Positions 12,701-32,100 of a stretch of DNA of 64,000 nt are shown here, in pieces. The stretch's first letter is position 1, and each line of letters starts with the position of its first letter. The notes under the pieces are model-generated. The model did not search any database. It had not been told where the DNA came from and saw only the letters and a list, made by a program, of their open reading frames with translations. The stretch spans positions 23,813,001 through 23,877,000 of the forward strand of contig NC_079882.1 in NCBI RefSeq assembly GCF_029227915.1, read 5' to 3'. The position numbers and the translations under genes are program-made. Source of the DNA: Hydractinia symbiolongicarpus (taxonomy: Eukaryota; Cnidaria; Hydrozoa; Anthoathecata; Hydractiniidae).

Positions 12701-14075
12701 CCTTGCACCTAAGTTATCTTGTGTCTTTTTATATTGAAAAGGGTTCTTATCACCGTCGCGAGGTTTAATGCCACATTAATTTCTGTATCAGTCTATTCAC
12801 ACTAAGCTATGCCTCATTTTTAAATACATTATAATAGTGGGATAAAATAGTATGAAAAGTTTACGTTGATCTTAAAATAAAATTTCATCATTATCGTTTA
12901 AGAAGAATGTACATACATGTGAAACATGCAATAAATCGAAGTTGATGCGTCAATATTATAAAATAAAAATATAAATATTGAAGAGAAAAATGACATATTA
13001 TTTTAAAACGGCTAATAAAGTATCGAAATACATTATATTCTTATGGTAGCATATATCTACTTTCTTCTGTTTTAGCTTGCTCAATATCCAACTGCAAAAG
13101 CTGTGTACGATCAGACCTCCACTCATTGCATTCAGGTTGTGAAGAATGCTCCGAAGGCTTTTCTTTGTTCAGGGGATCATTCAATGATCACTGCTACCAA
13201 ACCTGTCCACCAGGCTTTTACTCTTCCCTAAAACCAGGAACTAACATAACTGCATGTGCTAGTAAGTATCTCCATCATATAATCTCCATCATATAACTAA
13301 TCAATAAAGTTTTATTTGAATTACTAAAACAGTATTAAAGAAGCAAAATCGAACTTTCAGTTTTAATTACATTTTAATTACGTAGCTTTTAGGACCATAC
13401 ATGTCTAGAAAAAGTCTTGTTTCGTTTTCTTTTACCACTTTAAGGCCGTCTTTCATTTAAACGTTTATACCCGCAGTTCCCAGCATTTCGTATGTGGAGG
13501 TGTGCATAAAGTCAGGTGACTTGAAGCGCATAACAATATCGAACTTTTACTCTGTCAAATTTTGTCACTGAAGTAAAAAGGACCTGGCAACAACTGTGAA
13601 CACATATTACTTAATATCTAGTATCTAAAGCACTTGTGTATATTCCAACAGCAAATTTTCACCATCAAATTTCTTATTTAGAGTGCTCAACTGTGTTTTG
13701 CAACAAGTGTACGGAAGACGATGTCTGCACAGAATGTTTTGAACCCTTGGTGTTGAATAAGTCGCTGAAGCGGTGTACAACTTGTCCTGCAAAACAACAA
13801 TACAATTTTAAATTCAAAGAATGCGCGGCTACAGGTAAAATACTTTTTTTAAATTTGTTTTGGAAAACTGTCACTCTATTTACCAAACACGTTTTTTTTC
13901 TTCTAATCTGAGACCTAAAAGAAAGTTCCTAATGACATTTTCCGAAGTTTTTTTCAAATTCAAAAATATTTTTTATTGTTTTTAAATTCGTTTCTTTGTT
14001 TTAATTATGATGACATTTCTTTTTTTAGATTCTAACCGCCCGGAAAATGTATTCGAGGGAGTGAACCAAAAGTAA
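9763..14075 (+). CDS. Secreted furin-like cysteine-rich repeat protein (466 aa, 9 exons)
   Basis: Exons: 9763-9880, 10658-10792, 11180-11320, 11537-11833, 11978-12115, 12456-12641, 13076-13261, 13682-13834 and 14029-14075. Every junction splits the codon after base one, and exon lengths fit exactly to a TAA at 14073-14075. Exon 1 codes a signal peptide (residues about 1-22, MKIFVVLFLALLVLQLF...) and a basic stretch. Exons 2-8 each code one repeat of the form C-x-x-C...C-x-x-G(Y/F)...C-x(2-3)-CP-x-GY...C, typical of furin-like/growth-factor-receptor cysteine-rich modules. Exon 4 also carries a run of 14 threonines and a Thr-rich linker. The final exon is a short tail (DSNRPENVF...). No membrane anchor, kinase, TSP1 or protease domain is visible, so it is probably extracellular. 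R-spondins use similar modules but add TSP1, which is absent. Partner and function are unknown. The weakest junction is the donor gtgcgc at 11834. A poly(A) signal may be at 14452. Confidence 0.85.
10374..10468. repeat. Fold-back element, copy 2
   Basis: Begins CAACCTCGTTCCCAGGGCA and ends CCCTGGAGACGAGGTTG; the two ends are inverted copies with few mismatches. It sits in intron 1 of the furin-repeat gene. Confidence 0.8.
11743..11784 (+). repeat. ACN/ACA microsatellite coding poly-threonine
   Basis: Fourteen consecutive Thr codons, mostly ACA, inside exon 4 of the furin-repeat gene. This probably forms a flexible linker open to O-glycosylation, and it is prone to length variation. Confidence 0.9.
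12245..12312. repeat. Fold-back element, copy 3, with perfect inner palindrome
   Basis: Ends are CACCCTCATTCCCAG and CTGGGGAAGAGGGTG. The centre is a 22-base perfect palindrome built on gcctttttgat/atcaaaaaggc (12268-12289). It lies in intron 5 of the furin-repeat gene. The ends diverge from the CAACCTCG consensus but keep the same layout. Confidence 0.65.
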
Positions 14076-16052
14076 TTTGCTTAAACCCCAGGGCTTTTTC
14101 TGAAGAAAATATTTTTTTTACCGTTCAAGATTGTCATCGCATCTAGAACATTTTAACATGACCAACATTATCTTGTTTTTTTTGTTTTAAAGTGTATATT
14201 TAACCTCATGAAAGCCTGTGTTTACTTGAATTGGCGCCACTACATACCTCTCTCAAATAATAAGCGGTCCATTTTTGTTGAAAAATATTTAATAAGTGCC
14301 TTCACCTAATGTACCCCAATTCGTCTCCAGTCCAACTTGAAGTAAGCATTGGTCAATTCATAGACGTAGAAGAGACGCTGAGTAGAAATTATTTGATTGG
14401 TGCGAAACTCTTTGAAAAGCATTTGTAAAATTGTGTGTTTATATTTTATTTAATAAATATCTTTTTGTTATTATACTTATATGTACTGTGGAATCTGTTA
14501 GGTTATTTTTTGACCCTAGCTATGCTAGCTTACCTCATTTCTAGGGTTTCGTGGCCCCTTAACCGTTATTAGGGAGCGGAAATGCCTCAAAAACGATGTT
14601 TCCGCTCCCAGCAAAAAGACAGGGATTACATTACAACGTTTTCTTTAAAAATCCAAATATCTATTGCTTTTTTCTGACAATCTTGGCAGCCGAAATCTGA
14701 CCAACAGCTACCTCAACGTTGGTAAACCTAAGCACTTTTGAATGGGTAATTTAATTCATATGGACCTCTCTGTATGTCTCAACATAGAGTAGTCATGAGT
14801 TATGCCTAATAAATAGTGTGACGGTAATTTAACTTTGATGCCACCCTATTTGGCATGTTTCGGAGTTACCGGGTTAGTTAGTAAAATTTTTCAGTAAAGC
14901 CGAAAACACAAGACAGTAGTCTGCAGGTATTCTCTGATGCTATGAAGTTTGACTATTTATGTACACACCATTTCTCTTGCAAAAATTTCGGAACCAAAAT
15001 AAAAATTTCTATACAACAGAACAGCAAATCTAAAACAAAACATCTCGTGCACAACACACGCAAATGCAGCTAAACTACCGAAGTTATCATAAATACAAGA
15101 GCCCTGGGAACAAATCATACTTTTGTTTAATCCCGTTTGTAGTCTTGTAAAACTTGCATGACTTTTTGAACAAGGAAAAGCCCGAGAAACTATTGTTTTT
15201 TTATAATTCCTGTTGTTTGTTCTTTCCTTTCAGTCCATATTCTGTTAATTACTGCACATAAGACATTACGAGTTGTCTCGTTATTATAAGATCTGAGCTT
15301 CGCAATGCTTAAAAATGCTGTTATGTAAGAAAAATGTGTGTTCATGATTTAAGAACAAGCATTCGCAGAGCGGTCAGAAATATAAAACTGACAGCGTGGG
15401 CGTAAAACTCTCACTTATATAAGTAAAAACAATAGAAAAAAATATTAATCTTGTCAGTAAGTTTGTGTACGTCAGCTGTTACTGACAGTTGTCATGGTGA
15501 CAGCATTTACTTTCGTTGCTCTTAATTACATCGCTGATATTCCCATCCTCGTCACCAGGTCTTTTTTAGTGGTGCTGGCAGAGTCATATAATTTTGATTT
15601 GGTTCTCATAAGATCATAGCTGTTTTGAGTCTACTGATTCCACAAAGTGGATGTTGCACTGCTCATTGCAAAAGATCTTATGTCTAAGCGCGAAGAAAGA
15701 AAAAAAAATAAGTGAAATTAAAACTTGTTTTGTAATTGGTTGATTAATATCTTTTTTAATCCTTTTAATAAATTCAGACACTGTTATAGCGTTGAAAGGA
15801 ATCAATTTACAGAGCTTTTTTAAAACACCAGCTTGAAGTCTGTCAGCATTTTATTCGTGAAGTTTAGATGTACTAGCTAGAGGTGAGTACTTATTTGAAC
15901 AAAATGCAGGCGCTTCATAAACTCGCTATAAAAAACACAACTATATGAAACATCGACAATGCGACCCAATCTTACAATTTCTGCTAACAAAAAATAAAGC
16001 CTATCACTCATGGTTGAAAGTCGCGCGATTGAAACGTTTTGGGTCTTAAATT

Positions 16053-16285
16053 ACATTTAGGTGACAAAAAATCAAGATTTTAATGCCACATACTTTGTTT
16101 GTTAACTGTGCCAAATTTTGTTGAAAATCAAGTAGTTTTAATTTTTGGACCAGCTTTGGCCTAAACTGACATTTAGGTGAAAAAATGAAAATTTTGATGT
16201 CACCGTCATGTCACTTTTTTGTTAACTGTGCCAAATTTTGTCGAAAACAAACACCAATTTTGGCCTGAAACGTCATTTAAATGAC
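16053..16285 (+). repeat. Diverged tandem repeat, about 104-117 bp unit
   Basis: Two full copies and the start of a third. Each begins catttAggtgA (16053, 16170, 16274) and contains gttaactgtgccaaatttt followed by a tttggcct block. Confidence 0.75.
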
Positions 16286-17540
16286 TTCCAAGTAATTAAA
16301 GAGTTTAGGTACGAAGTTTATATCTGTGACGTTGCAATTGACCATTTGGGACATAGTCAGTTAGATAGGAGTTGGAAACCAATACTATATTGCAGGCGAG
16401 ATATTTATAAAGGTCATAAACACAGAATAAAAAGATCTTCTAAAAAATTAAAACTTAGACATTCCAAATACACGATTTTATTTAAAAGGAACACGAAATA
16501 TAGACTGAGGCTCGTGTTTATTATTGCTTATTGACCTATTTGATGTGTTCGTGCATTTTTTTGGTTTTATAAGTCAAAACGCTAAGCGAAATCACACGGT
16601 AATTACTCAGTTTATCACGCTTTTTGTATAAAATTTACATAACTTTTTTCCCTACTTTAGGCTGTACTGTTACTAGCCAATTGCTTTTTTTTCTTAAGGA
16701 TTTCCGTCTTATGTTGCCTATCAATATTGCTAATAAAAAGCCTGGACAATGGTCTAGGTTTGTTATTAGCAATGGAACTTTTCCCGGGGTTAACGACCAG
16801 TTTCCGTAATAATAGTTGCTTATTACTGAATTGTGCTTGTTTGGATTTTATTTTTTACAATTTTCTATAAAAAAGACTTAAACACATTCATTAGTTTGAC
16901 ATGAAGTTAATTAAGGTTAAATAAGGTTAGTGCAACCATTAAATTGTACTTACACCTTTGAAGTTTAATCAGATTTTCAACATTATAAAAGAAATAGCTG
17001 GACAAATTTGTTAAAAAAATAGTAAACGGACAGGCTATTATTGACATCATCAAACCATCATGTGATGACTATATTTTCCATCGTTTTTCAGCCTCAGCAG
17101 ATTATTCCACGGACCCTGATAACTACTCCTAAATACTGAAACACCAAGTCTATGTGCATTGCATGCAAAAAAGATTTTTTTTTCGTCTCATTTGCTAAAC
17201 GACAAAGTAGCGATTTTAATATTACATAATCACGTCAATAAAACAGACTAATGCTTACCTTATACTGGCCGTTTTTCCGTCGAGGGATCCGCGGATCCAC
17301 CGGTTTATAGACTTTTGCCAGTCGTAATATCGCTATTGTGTGCGTTTTCAGCACTACATCACTCAGTGTGGCAGACAGGATGCGGTTTCCTTATATTATT
17401 ACAGAAACTAGGACGTGGATAAGTCCAGGCGTGTGCCTATTTTTTATATATCGCATTTCGTATGTCGTGCCAAGAGAGAATGCGGTTGATAATAACACAG
17501 GAGAAATCATTGTTTGAGAAAAGATAACTTTGAAACAAAT

Positions 17541-17684
17541 GAAAATAACTGACTTCGTTTCCTGCGCGGATAACTGGGGGCAACCTACAATCAAAAATGG
17601 TTAAATTCCCCAGAGTTTGGTCCCTTGACCGTTTCAGAATTGACGGGTTGATGACGTCATCCAAAAACCTTTAAAAACATATGA
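17541..17684 (+). repeat. Dispersed repeat with TGATGACGTCATC core, copy 2
   Basis: Related to 5130-5238 (same gaaaataactgac start and gggttgatgacgtcatc...cctttaaaa end), with extra sequence between the blocks. It ends about 130 bp upstream of the copine ATG, so the CRE-type TGACGTCA motif could act as a promoter element. That role is inferred only from position. Confidence 0.6.
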
Positions 17685-17780
17685 TCCTGTCTAATATATA
17701 GACCACCGTTTCACGCTCGACACAATATAGGCAAAGAGTTTACAAATGAAAAAGGTAAGGAAAAAATAACGGGCATCTCA

Positions 17781-17796
17781 TTATTCTTGTTTTTAG
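17781..17796 (+). promoter_or_regulatory. Splice-acceptor-like tract just upstream of copine ATG
   Basis: ttattcttgtttttag ends 16 bases before the ATG at 17813. It could be the acceptor of a 5'-UTR intron or, since hydrozoans are known to trans-splice, a spliced-leader acceptor. Confidence 0.4.
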
Positions 17797-17812
17797 ATAG
17801 ATAGATATAATC

Positions 17813-24524
<6,712 letters not shown>

Positions 24525-27500
24525 ACGGTCGTATTAACCTGTATGGAGTGTTATTGCATGAAAGGCTAAATTCATTTAGATAATTTTTTTTATCGATTTT
24601 TACTACCTGAATTTGGATTCGTTATTATAAATGTGCTAGATATGGTTGGTGAATTATAGAAAGTCTGTAGTAAAAAGAAGTATTAAAAAATTAGCATACT
24701 GTGAGCATCTTTTCACCCTGAAAGAAAGTTTGTTAAGCCGAGCGACATACAAAATTTGTAAATAATTTTTCAATTTTTTATGATTGTTATTTTTCATTTT
24801 TTAATATTTTTAATATTTGTGACATTTACATGTTTTTTTTAATTAGCAGAAATAGTTTTCTTTCCAGTCCTTCTTGTTACTTCGCGAGACAGTCTGATTT
24901 TCTTCCAAGCGGTTCTTGGTGTTGTAGGAACAAAATGTAGAGAAACTGCTCTAATTTGATTTTAAACACAAATTATGCCCAGCTAATCAGTCCAAAATTC
25001 TTTTGTTTTGAATCGGAACATCACTAATATTTTAAATTGGTGCATTTAAACAAGCATCAGTACTACAATGCGAGAAAACCCGCTTTTTCTGACTCACTTT
25101 GTCTTTAGCGATTGCTTCATTAGAATTAAATGCAAATGTTCACTAATAAACATAAAAAATGGATAAAGGCAGGTGCAACAAATTTCCGCATTCAAATCAT
25201 ACAGGCGCGGGATTTTTAAAAAAATCGGACACCGATATTGTGCTCTAATGATGTGTGTTATATATATATTGTTAGCATTATCCTTAAATTTGTTGTTAAA
25301 AGGATCAAATAGAGAGTTTTACCATACTTTTACGTATCTTTTTTTCAATTTTTTGTCAAAAACAAGAAAAGTTGAACACGTCTAAATATACATAAAACGA
25401 GGGGACAGCGTCTATATTTTGTCATTTTAACAGGTGAGATTTCAAAGATTCTCTCTAATCGTGTCCGTGACTTTCACTTTCATTATTGTTTTAATGACCA
25501 TGTGGGCGAGTATATCGAGGTTCACATTGTAAGAAGAGTCAGCATGCGCTAAGCTTAAAAGCAATTAATTCCAAATAGTAAACTTCACTGTCTCGTTCTG
25601 GCGTTCGCCGAACCCAAAATAAGTTCTTAGAAGGTGGCTAGACACTTCAAAACACAACAAATACTCCTATTTTTAGACACGCAAATGTAAACACTTGCTA
25701 AAGTTCAGGAGAATCATCTTTACAAAAAACCAGACCAATTGTACAAATTAGTGACATTACCATGAGATTCTTGAATTTATTTAAACTAAATGCATTTCTT
25801 TACTTTTAAACTAGGTGCTACTTAAGCCTATATAGAGCATGCTTGTTTCACACACGAACTGGAAATATTATCAGCCGAAAAGACGTTTAGTATAGAGTTA
25901 GCTAGCTAAATGTTACTAATCATTTGCATGATTGCTTACCCTTTTAAGGAAGTCCTACAAGAATATGTGTTCAAACGTCTGATGTATGCAGTACCAAAAT
26001 AAGAAAAACGAAAAACCTTTATTTTGACTTCAGTTGTTTAACTAGTTTTATTATATACCCGTAAGCAAAAACAGCCATTGAATAAATAATCGTATTCCAC
26101 CCGTATTATTCAATGCTTGTGACGTAACAATAGTTTTGACAAAACATTCGTAAACGCATGTTTTGATTTTATCCTTTCCACCTCATTAATTTTTATCGTA
26201 ATTAACTGTGATTGGTTGTTTCTTAGTGGTCCGTTTTCTGATTGGTCGATTTCCAAACACGTGAAATGGCGGGAACTTTTTTGTCGAGAAAATTCTTTTT
26301 ACAAAAACATCAAAACAAAGAAATCTCTTTTGCGTCGTTGAATATAAATCACCTCGGGTTAATAAATCTCAATAACCTATGTTTACCTATTGTATATCTA
26401 CTTAATATTAACATATAATCATCCCATGTTAGTTAGATTTGGTAAAACGTTTATAATTGTAATTATTAACTTCAGCGTAATTATAAACTGATATCAATTT
26501 AGAACTTTTATTTAATGATCTATTCATAAGCATTAAGAGGTTCGATTTATCTCTTCCTCATAATAAGAAAGTACCTTATTCCTATCCTCTCTAGAACAAA
26601 AATTTAATTTTAAGTTATATTTTGGACAAATTTTAAGTTTTTGTAAGTGACGTATATTATTTATGAGCTAGTTATATATGAGCTATAGTTATACTAGCTT
26701 TCTCACAACTTGGCTGTTTTTTCAATTTATTTTTTTTGGATTGTTGTGAATTAATTTTGTTTCACTTTGCGCATCTTTCGCCGTAATTATATATTCTATT
26801 TAGCACTAAACCCAGTTTTGGCCTAACCGTAATTTTATTGGAAATTCTTGGGTCCTGTTCTTTAAGGGTTCAAAAATATCGGTGATGTTGTGTTGTGCTA
26901 AACATAAATTCATTCTGTGAAGATGTTGCTAGGGTAGTTTTGTTATATCGTGATGCGTAGGTGAGTATTGGTCAATTTCATGTTAATTTCAATCATTCAA
27001 ATCGTTCAAGCATAAACATCTTTTGCTTTAAACGTAATTACTCTTTCTGATTGGGCAAAAGCATTCTAAAATGATTAAGGCGGGAAACTTTGTCAATCTA
27101 CAAACGCATTCTTCAGTTCTGAAAATACATAGATTTAATTAAAAAGGGAAAAAAGATAAGTATCAACTCGATATTCAATAAAACAGATATAACGTGCCAT
27201 ACAAGTGTGAGAAATATTTTTTTATCTCGAATGGATAAGGGGCTGAAGAGGGGGGAGGGACACATGTTTTAGCTATATGCTATGATTTTAAAGCTTGATT
27301 TAAAGCAAGTTTATAATTGTCTTTGCTAAAAAAAAAATCAATTTTAGTTATTCTTTTGTTTCGCATTACCTGCTATAAGCGCACATTTAATAAAACTGCT
27401 ATTATCCGTTAACTAAAAAAATTACAAATTTTTACTTGTGGCTTAACCAAAACTTGCTTTCCGTATAAGTTTGATACCCCTACATCTAAATATTTAATGG

Positions 27501-28230
27501 TGAGCACGTAGTATCTGCTTGTTGTGGAAATCTATTTACATCAAGTATCAATAAATTCAATAAATAGCCTGGAAAAACGTGAGAAACTTAAACTATAAAC
27601 TATAAAATGGAAGAAAAGGAGAAAGAAAATCGTTAATGGTTTCTATTTCTTTCTCAAAAAGGTGTTAAAAATTTAATATTCTGAAACAATTTATATCAAT
27701 ATTGATTTGAGCCCTATAATCAACGCTTTTTATTTATTTTTTGTGGTGTTGCTACGCAGATGGAATATTTTGACAAATAAATAACACAATAGTGTGTATT
27801 ATGCATGTATTTGCACCTAATAAAAAAATCATCTACGTTAAGTTCAAAACCTAAATATAGTTGAATAAGTACAATCACTATTTTTCTAGTTTACCGCGGA
27901 AGTTAAATAATCTCAACGTACCTCACTGATAACCAACAGGCATTAAATTATACGTATTAAATTTTAAAGAAATTTCTTTTTACTTTTGTTCATTTGCTAC
28001 CCTAAAATTCCAAAGTTTTTGCAAGCTGACTTTGCTTAATTTTTAGGATAATTGAACATGCATCATGAGTCCCCATTTTAGCAACCTTGTTTTTTCTGAA
28101 AAAAAAGTATACTGAATTGTGTTGAACACTTGAATATTTGTTTTAAAAAAAAGAAATTAATAATTCCAAAAAGATACTTGTGTGAAAAATCAATCAAAGA
28201 AAAAAAATTCACACGCTCAAATTTTTTGGT
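24525..28230. other. 3.7-kb stretch without a recognised gene
   Basis: AT-rich DNA between the 3' end of copine and the 3' end of the minus-strand GPCR. Open frames are short and unrecognised. CCAAT-type words (gattggtt 26211, gattggtc 26241) lie close together, but no gene start follows that I can support. Confidence 0.5.
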
Positions 28231-29169
28231 TTAAACTCGATTTGTTGCAGATGGAACACCTTTCGTTGTACTTTCAGGTGCAACAGTGTTCGTAAACATT
28301 TTTTTTATTTTTGTTCGAACACGTCCCAATCGAAAGTAGTAAACAAATGGATCAAAAAATGCATTAAGAAAAACAATAACCCCAGTTGTTTGAAACACGT
28401 AACTGACAGATTTTGTTGTCGTTCCATGAATAGTTATATAAAAGAAATAGATCAATGATGGTAAGAAACAAGCAATTAAGGTAATCAATATTGAGACTGC
28501 CAACTTCGACGCTTTTCTTTTTGTTTTCACATTCTCATTTTCTTTTGCAGATGAAAAGTTAATTTGACAACTCAGTTGTTTAATTGATAGGTGTATTTTG
28601 TAATGCATAACACATAGAGCCATCATAGCACTTAGAGCCATTGAGCCAGATATATTTTGATAGATGTACCAGTGAAAGGGTGCAATGAGAATAAAAATAA
28701 TTGGAAACGTTATTGAAATAATCCAAACCACAGCAGACGTTGCGTAGAAGATCTTCTTCGTAAAATACGCACGATATGCAAACGGATGAACTATCGAGGC
28801 ATACACGTCTGTGGTGATCAAGGAAATTGTCAATACTGATATTAGTGTAAATGTGTGTGCACAAGCATTCACGAAATTTAAAAAGGTGCAATCTGTACCG
28901 GAATATGATGTATATAACCAAAACCCTGCAAATGCAGGCATTAAGATAACACCGGTAAGTAAGTCGCTAACTGCCAAGAAAATGTATAAAATATCAGATA
29001 TGGAAAATAACTTTGAAAATTTGTATACCACAAGTAAGTACATTGAGTTGAGGGATATTGTCAGTATACTTATCAGAATTACTATGATCGATAACGTTAC
29101 GTGAAAAATTGGATTCACTTCTAATTCGACACGAAATATATCACAAATTATTTGCGTTGAATTGTTCAT
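28231..29169 (-). CDS. Intronless rhodopsin-class (class A) GPCR, 312 aa, divergent motifs
   Basis: Seven hydrophobic segments and short loops give a class A receptor in the plasma membrane. TM1 carries LNSMYLLVV (N41 as the conserved Asn), TM2 LAVSDLLTG (D69), TM3 starts after C94, and TM6 reads ACFLPSLIYFF. Unusual points: the DRY box is DVY (121-123), losing the conserved Arg, although the following SIVHPF is normal. TM7 has DPFVYY instead of NPxxY. I see no cysteine in the second extracellular loop to pair with C94. The N-terminus is short, with one NST glycosylation site and no signal peptide. The single-exon structure matches many cnidarian amine/peptide-like receptors. Ligand unknown. 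The start is the first Met of the frame, and no nearby acceptor suggests an upstream exon. The missing Arg could mean a constitutive or non-signalling receptor, but the uninterrupted frame argues against a pseudogene. Confidence 0.85.
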   Translation of the reverse strand: MNNSTQIICDIFRVELEVNPIFHVTLSIIVILISILTISLNSMYLLVVYKFSKLFSISDILYIFLAVSDLLTGVILMPAFAGFWLYTSYSGTDCTFLNFVNACAHTFTLISVLTISLITTDVYASIVHPFAYRAYFTKKIFYATSAVVWIISITFPIIFILIAPFHWYIYQNISGSMALSAMMALCVMHYKIHLSIKQLSCQINFSSAKENENVKTKRKASKLAVSILITLIACFLPSLIYFFYITIHGTTTKSVSYVFQTTGVIVFLNAFFDPFVYYFRLGRVRTKIKKMFTNTVAPESTTKGVPSATNRV

Positions 29170-32100
29170 CGTTTACTTCGTCTTTTTCTCTTTATCAAAC
29201 CATATTTTTACAATGTTTGCTTAATATCTTGTGATTTCTAATTGCTCACTAGACAACAACAAAATCTTCTTCAGAAATTAAAACAAATAATAAAGATATG
29301 AAACAAACAAAGAAAGTCTTAAACTTATAACTTTGACCTAAAAACATGGTTACAAATATAATTATATTTTCATTTTGTACATTTTCCATAAGTATTAAAA
29401 ATACAATGTTCCTTTTACATTTGAAAAACACTAAAATTAGACCTTTTTAGCGACAGATGGATCTTTTTTTATAAAGAAACAATTACTTTAAGTATCATAG
29501 GGGGTAATCTAGCGCTTTCAAAGGAGTTAATGTAAACAAAGATGTGTTACGTTTTTTTTAATGTTATTTTGAAATGAAACGTCGTGGTTTTGTTCTAAAA
29601 AATACAGCTGCGCATTTTTTAATTAAATGAAAACGTCAAAAATACTTTTTTGTACTCTGTAGTATTTGATTTATTTGTAGAACATGAAACGCATATACAT
29701 CCAAGCTTGAAAAGTAGAAAAGTCTAGATCAGTTCGATGAGGAATGGTTAGGAAAGAAGATCGCTGACCCTGCTTTTTTCCTTGATATAATTAATTGGAA
29801 TGAAACCTGCAGCAAATTAGATCCACCACAAAAAAAAAAAACTCAAAGAAATTCCAATCATTCTATCTTTTTAAAAGACCATAGAACTGTTCTCTTGGTA
29901 TATAACCAACACTTTTAAGAATTTTACTACTTATGCACACTTTCAGAAGAACAGTTTCACATGTAATAACCATATTATAACCATTTAATAGCCATGTAAT
30001 AACCATATTATAACCATTTAATAGCCATGTAATAACCATAATATAAAGGTTTAATTGATGCTATTACCATATGTTAAAAATTCAATGTTTCATGCTAAGT
30101 TGCTCAGAAAACAAGGTCGAAAAAAAGTGGCCCCATCTGAACGTGATATTTAAATCTCGGTAGAAATCTTAATGTGGTTGTTGTGAAGGCGAAATTTAAA
30201 ATAAACTTACACCAAGCTGCGAAGGCGAATAAAATTGAATAAATAAAATAGAAAAGGTTCATATATGTTTCGTTGAATTAGTTTTCGAGTTGTGGGTATA
30301 TTGAAATCTAACCTATATCATTATTATCTTTAAAGACTAAAAAGTGGGGACATCATGTTGTGGGCATGAAGAACAGTTGGTTTAAAAAACTATTCATTAA
30401 ATTTTAATAAAGATCTTTTATAAGGAAAATTAGTAGGATTTAGAAAGTGACGTGTTTTATCAGAAGCACACGCTAATTCAAGCATGACACACGAGTGGCT
30501 ATATTATTCGAAGTAGGCAAAGTTTATGGGTGATTAAGACCTCGACAGAAATCTAAGGATGTCTGGAGTTAAATTAAACTGTGCAGTACAGTAATTATAT
30601 AGTGTCTCCTCTTATTAACCCTAAACATGGTTCTTTTGTAACCCAGCTAGCTACTTCTATCAACACACGGTGTGAGCAAAAGTCGTGTATTTCTTAAATT
30701 GATTTATATTTTATTTGAAGCATCACCGTTAAAGTATTCCTGAACTGGTAGCTTTTCTATTAATTTTACGGCCTTTTTTAAAAATAGATATATTGTCGTA
30801 GCAACACGAGGAAAACTTGATCGCTTGTGTTTTTAAGTACGTCTTGAGAGAAAACATCCAAATCCAACTACTTTTTGATAAACAAAAAAAACCTTAAAAA
30901 GTCCAAAAATCTTGGTTAAAGTTAATAAGATAACAGGTTTTCTGGTAATTTTGCCAATTCCGTCGAAAGCGTAGCTAACGAACTTATACGACGAAGGTTA
31001 AGCAATCTACACCGAGCATATAACATCATGTCTATGGCTGAGAATTCTTTATTAACCTTGTTCCCAAAATGTTTTAACAATAGATAATTATATTTTTATG
31101 TTTTTACTTAGAAAAATTTCTTATTAAATCAACCAGCTACAGAACTTATATAGCCAGTATTATATGATTTCTGTCAGCACGTTTTTAAGTTTTCTTGGTT
31201 GAATGTGATTTTTTAAGACCTTATTTTTATAAGGAAGTAAGGTTTTTAACCGAAATTAGGTTTTTTCTAGTCATGTTTCGACAAAAAATGTCCTAATTAT
31301 TCAACGAGGGCTATTGGCTTTAAAAATAGATATCTATTATTTCGAGAAAATAAAAATATCATCATTTTTTTTCAATTAGAACTCTGCTATTAGAACACTG
31401 CACCATTACATAGGCGTCTCAATATTTTATGTGATGAGCAGTAATTTTGGAAACTGGACCTGAAAAACACTCGGTGTGCTTTTTTTTCAAATTTTTCACC
31501 ACGGCGCCCAGCGCTGTTTTTTTTTTAATTCTTTAAATTTAAATTTAAAATATGGATGTTATTCTCGAGCTAAATGTAAAGCCAAATACTCAAATGATTG
31601 GTTTTACTAAAATGGCCACAAAATTTCAGGCTATTATGGATTATCAAACGTTTCAAGATTAACATTTATGTTGTTCTAGTCTGTCGGATGCACAGATTCA
31701 TTTGTAAATATATCATCCCCAAAGCAATATATTGTTCAATCTACTTACCTTGACATGTCTTTTCTATATTACTTTTAACACGTTTTATTGAAAATAGAAA
31801 GAAAGTCAGCAATAAAGTAACACATTCGTGCATCCGACAAGTGCGTCCGATAGATGAAATAGTTTTTCCGTGTTTAAAAATAAAAATATTCAATACGGAT
31901 GTAACAACAACTTATGTCTAATAAATAACAATTAATTTTCCTGTTATGGTTCAAAAATTCTAATATATAAATCCACGAGTTTCGATAAAAATAAAATCTA
32001 TTCTCTATCGCGTACATCGAGAATAAAATTTTATTTGATTACATCGACACCGAGCCAATTGGAACTTTAACCACTGTTTCTTCTTTTGCCTTTTTTGCCT

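Larger units (their letters stand above)
14076..17812. other. 3.7-kb stretch without a recognised gene
   Basis: Holds a possible poly(A) signal for the preceding gene (AATAAA at 14452), a diverged tandem duplication at 16053-16285, a perfect 14-bp palindrome GGATCCGCGGATCC at 17285-17298, and a dispersed repeat at 17541-17684 close to the copine start. Remaining open frames look like chance. Confidence 0.5.

Noticed and set aside
17285-17298. GGATCCGCGGATCC palindrome as a cloning or vector remnant
   Set aside because: Flanking sequence is ordinary genomic AT-rich DNA with no vector-like stretch, so it is treated as a natural palindrome.
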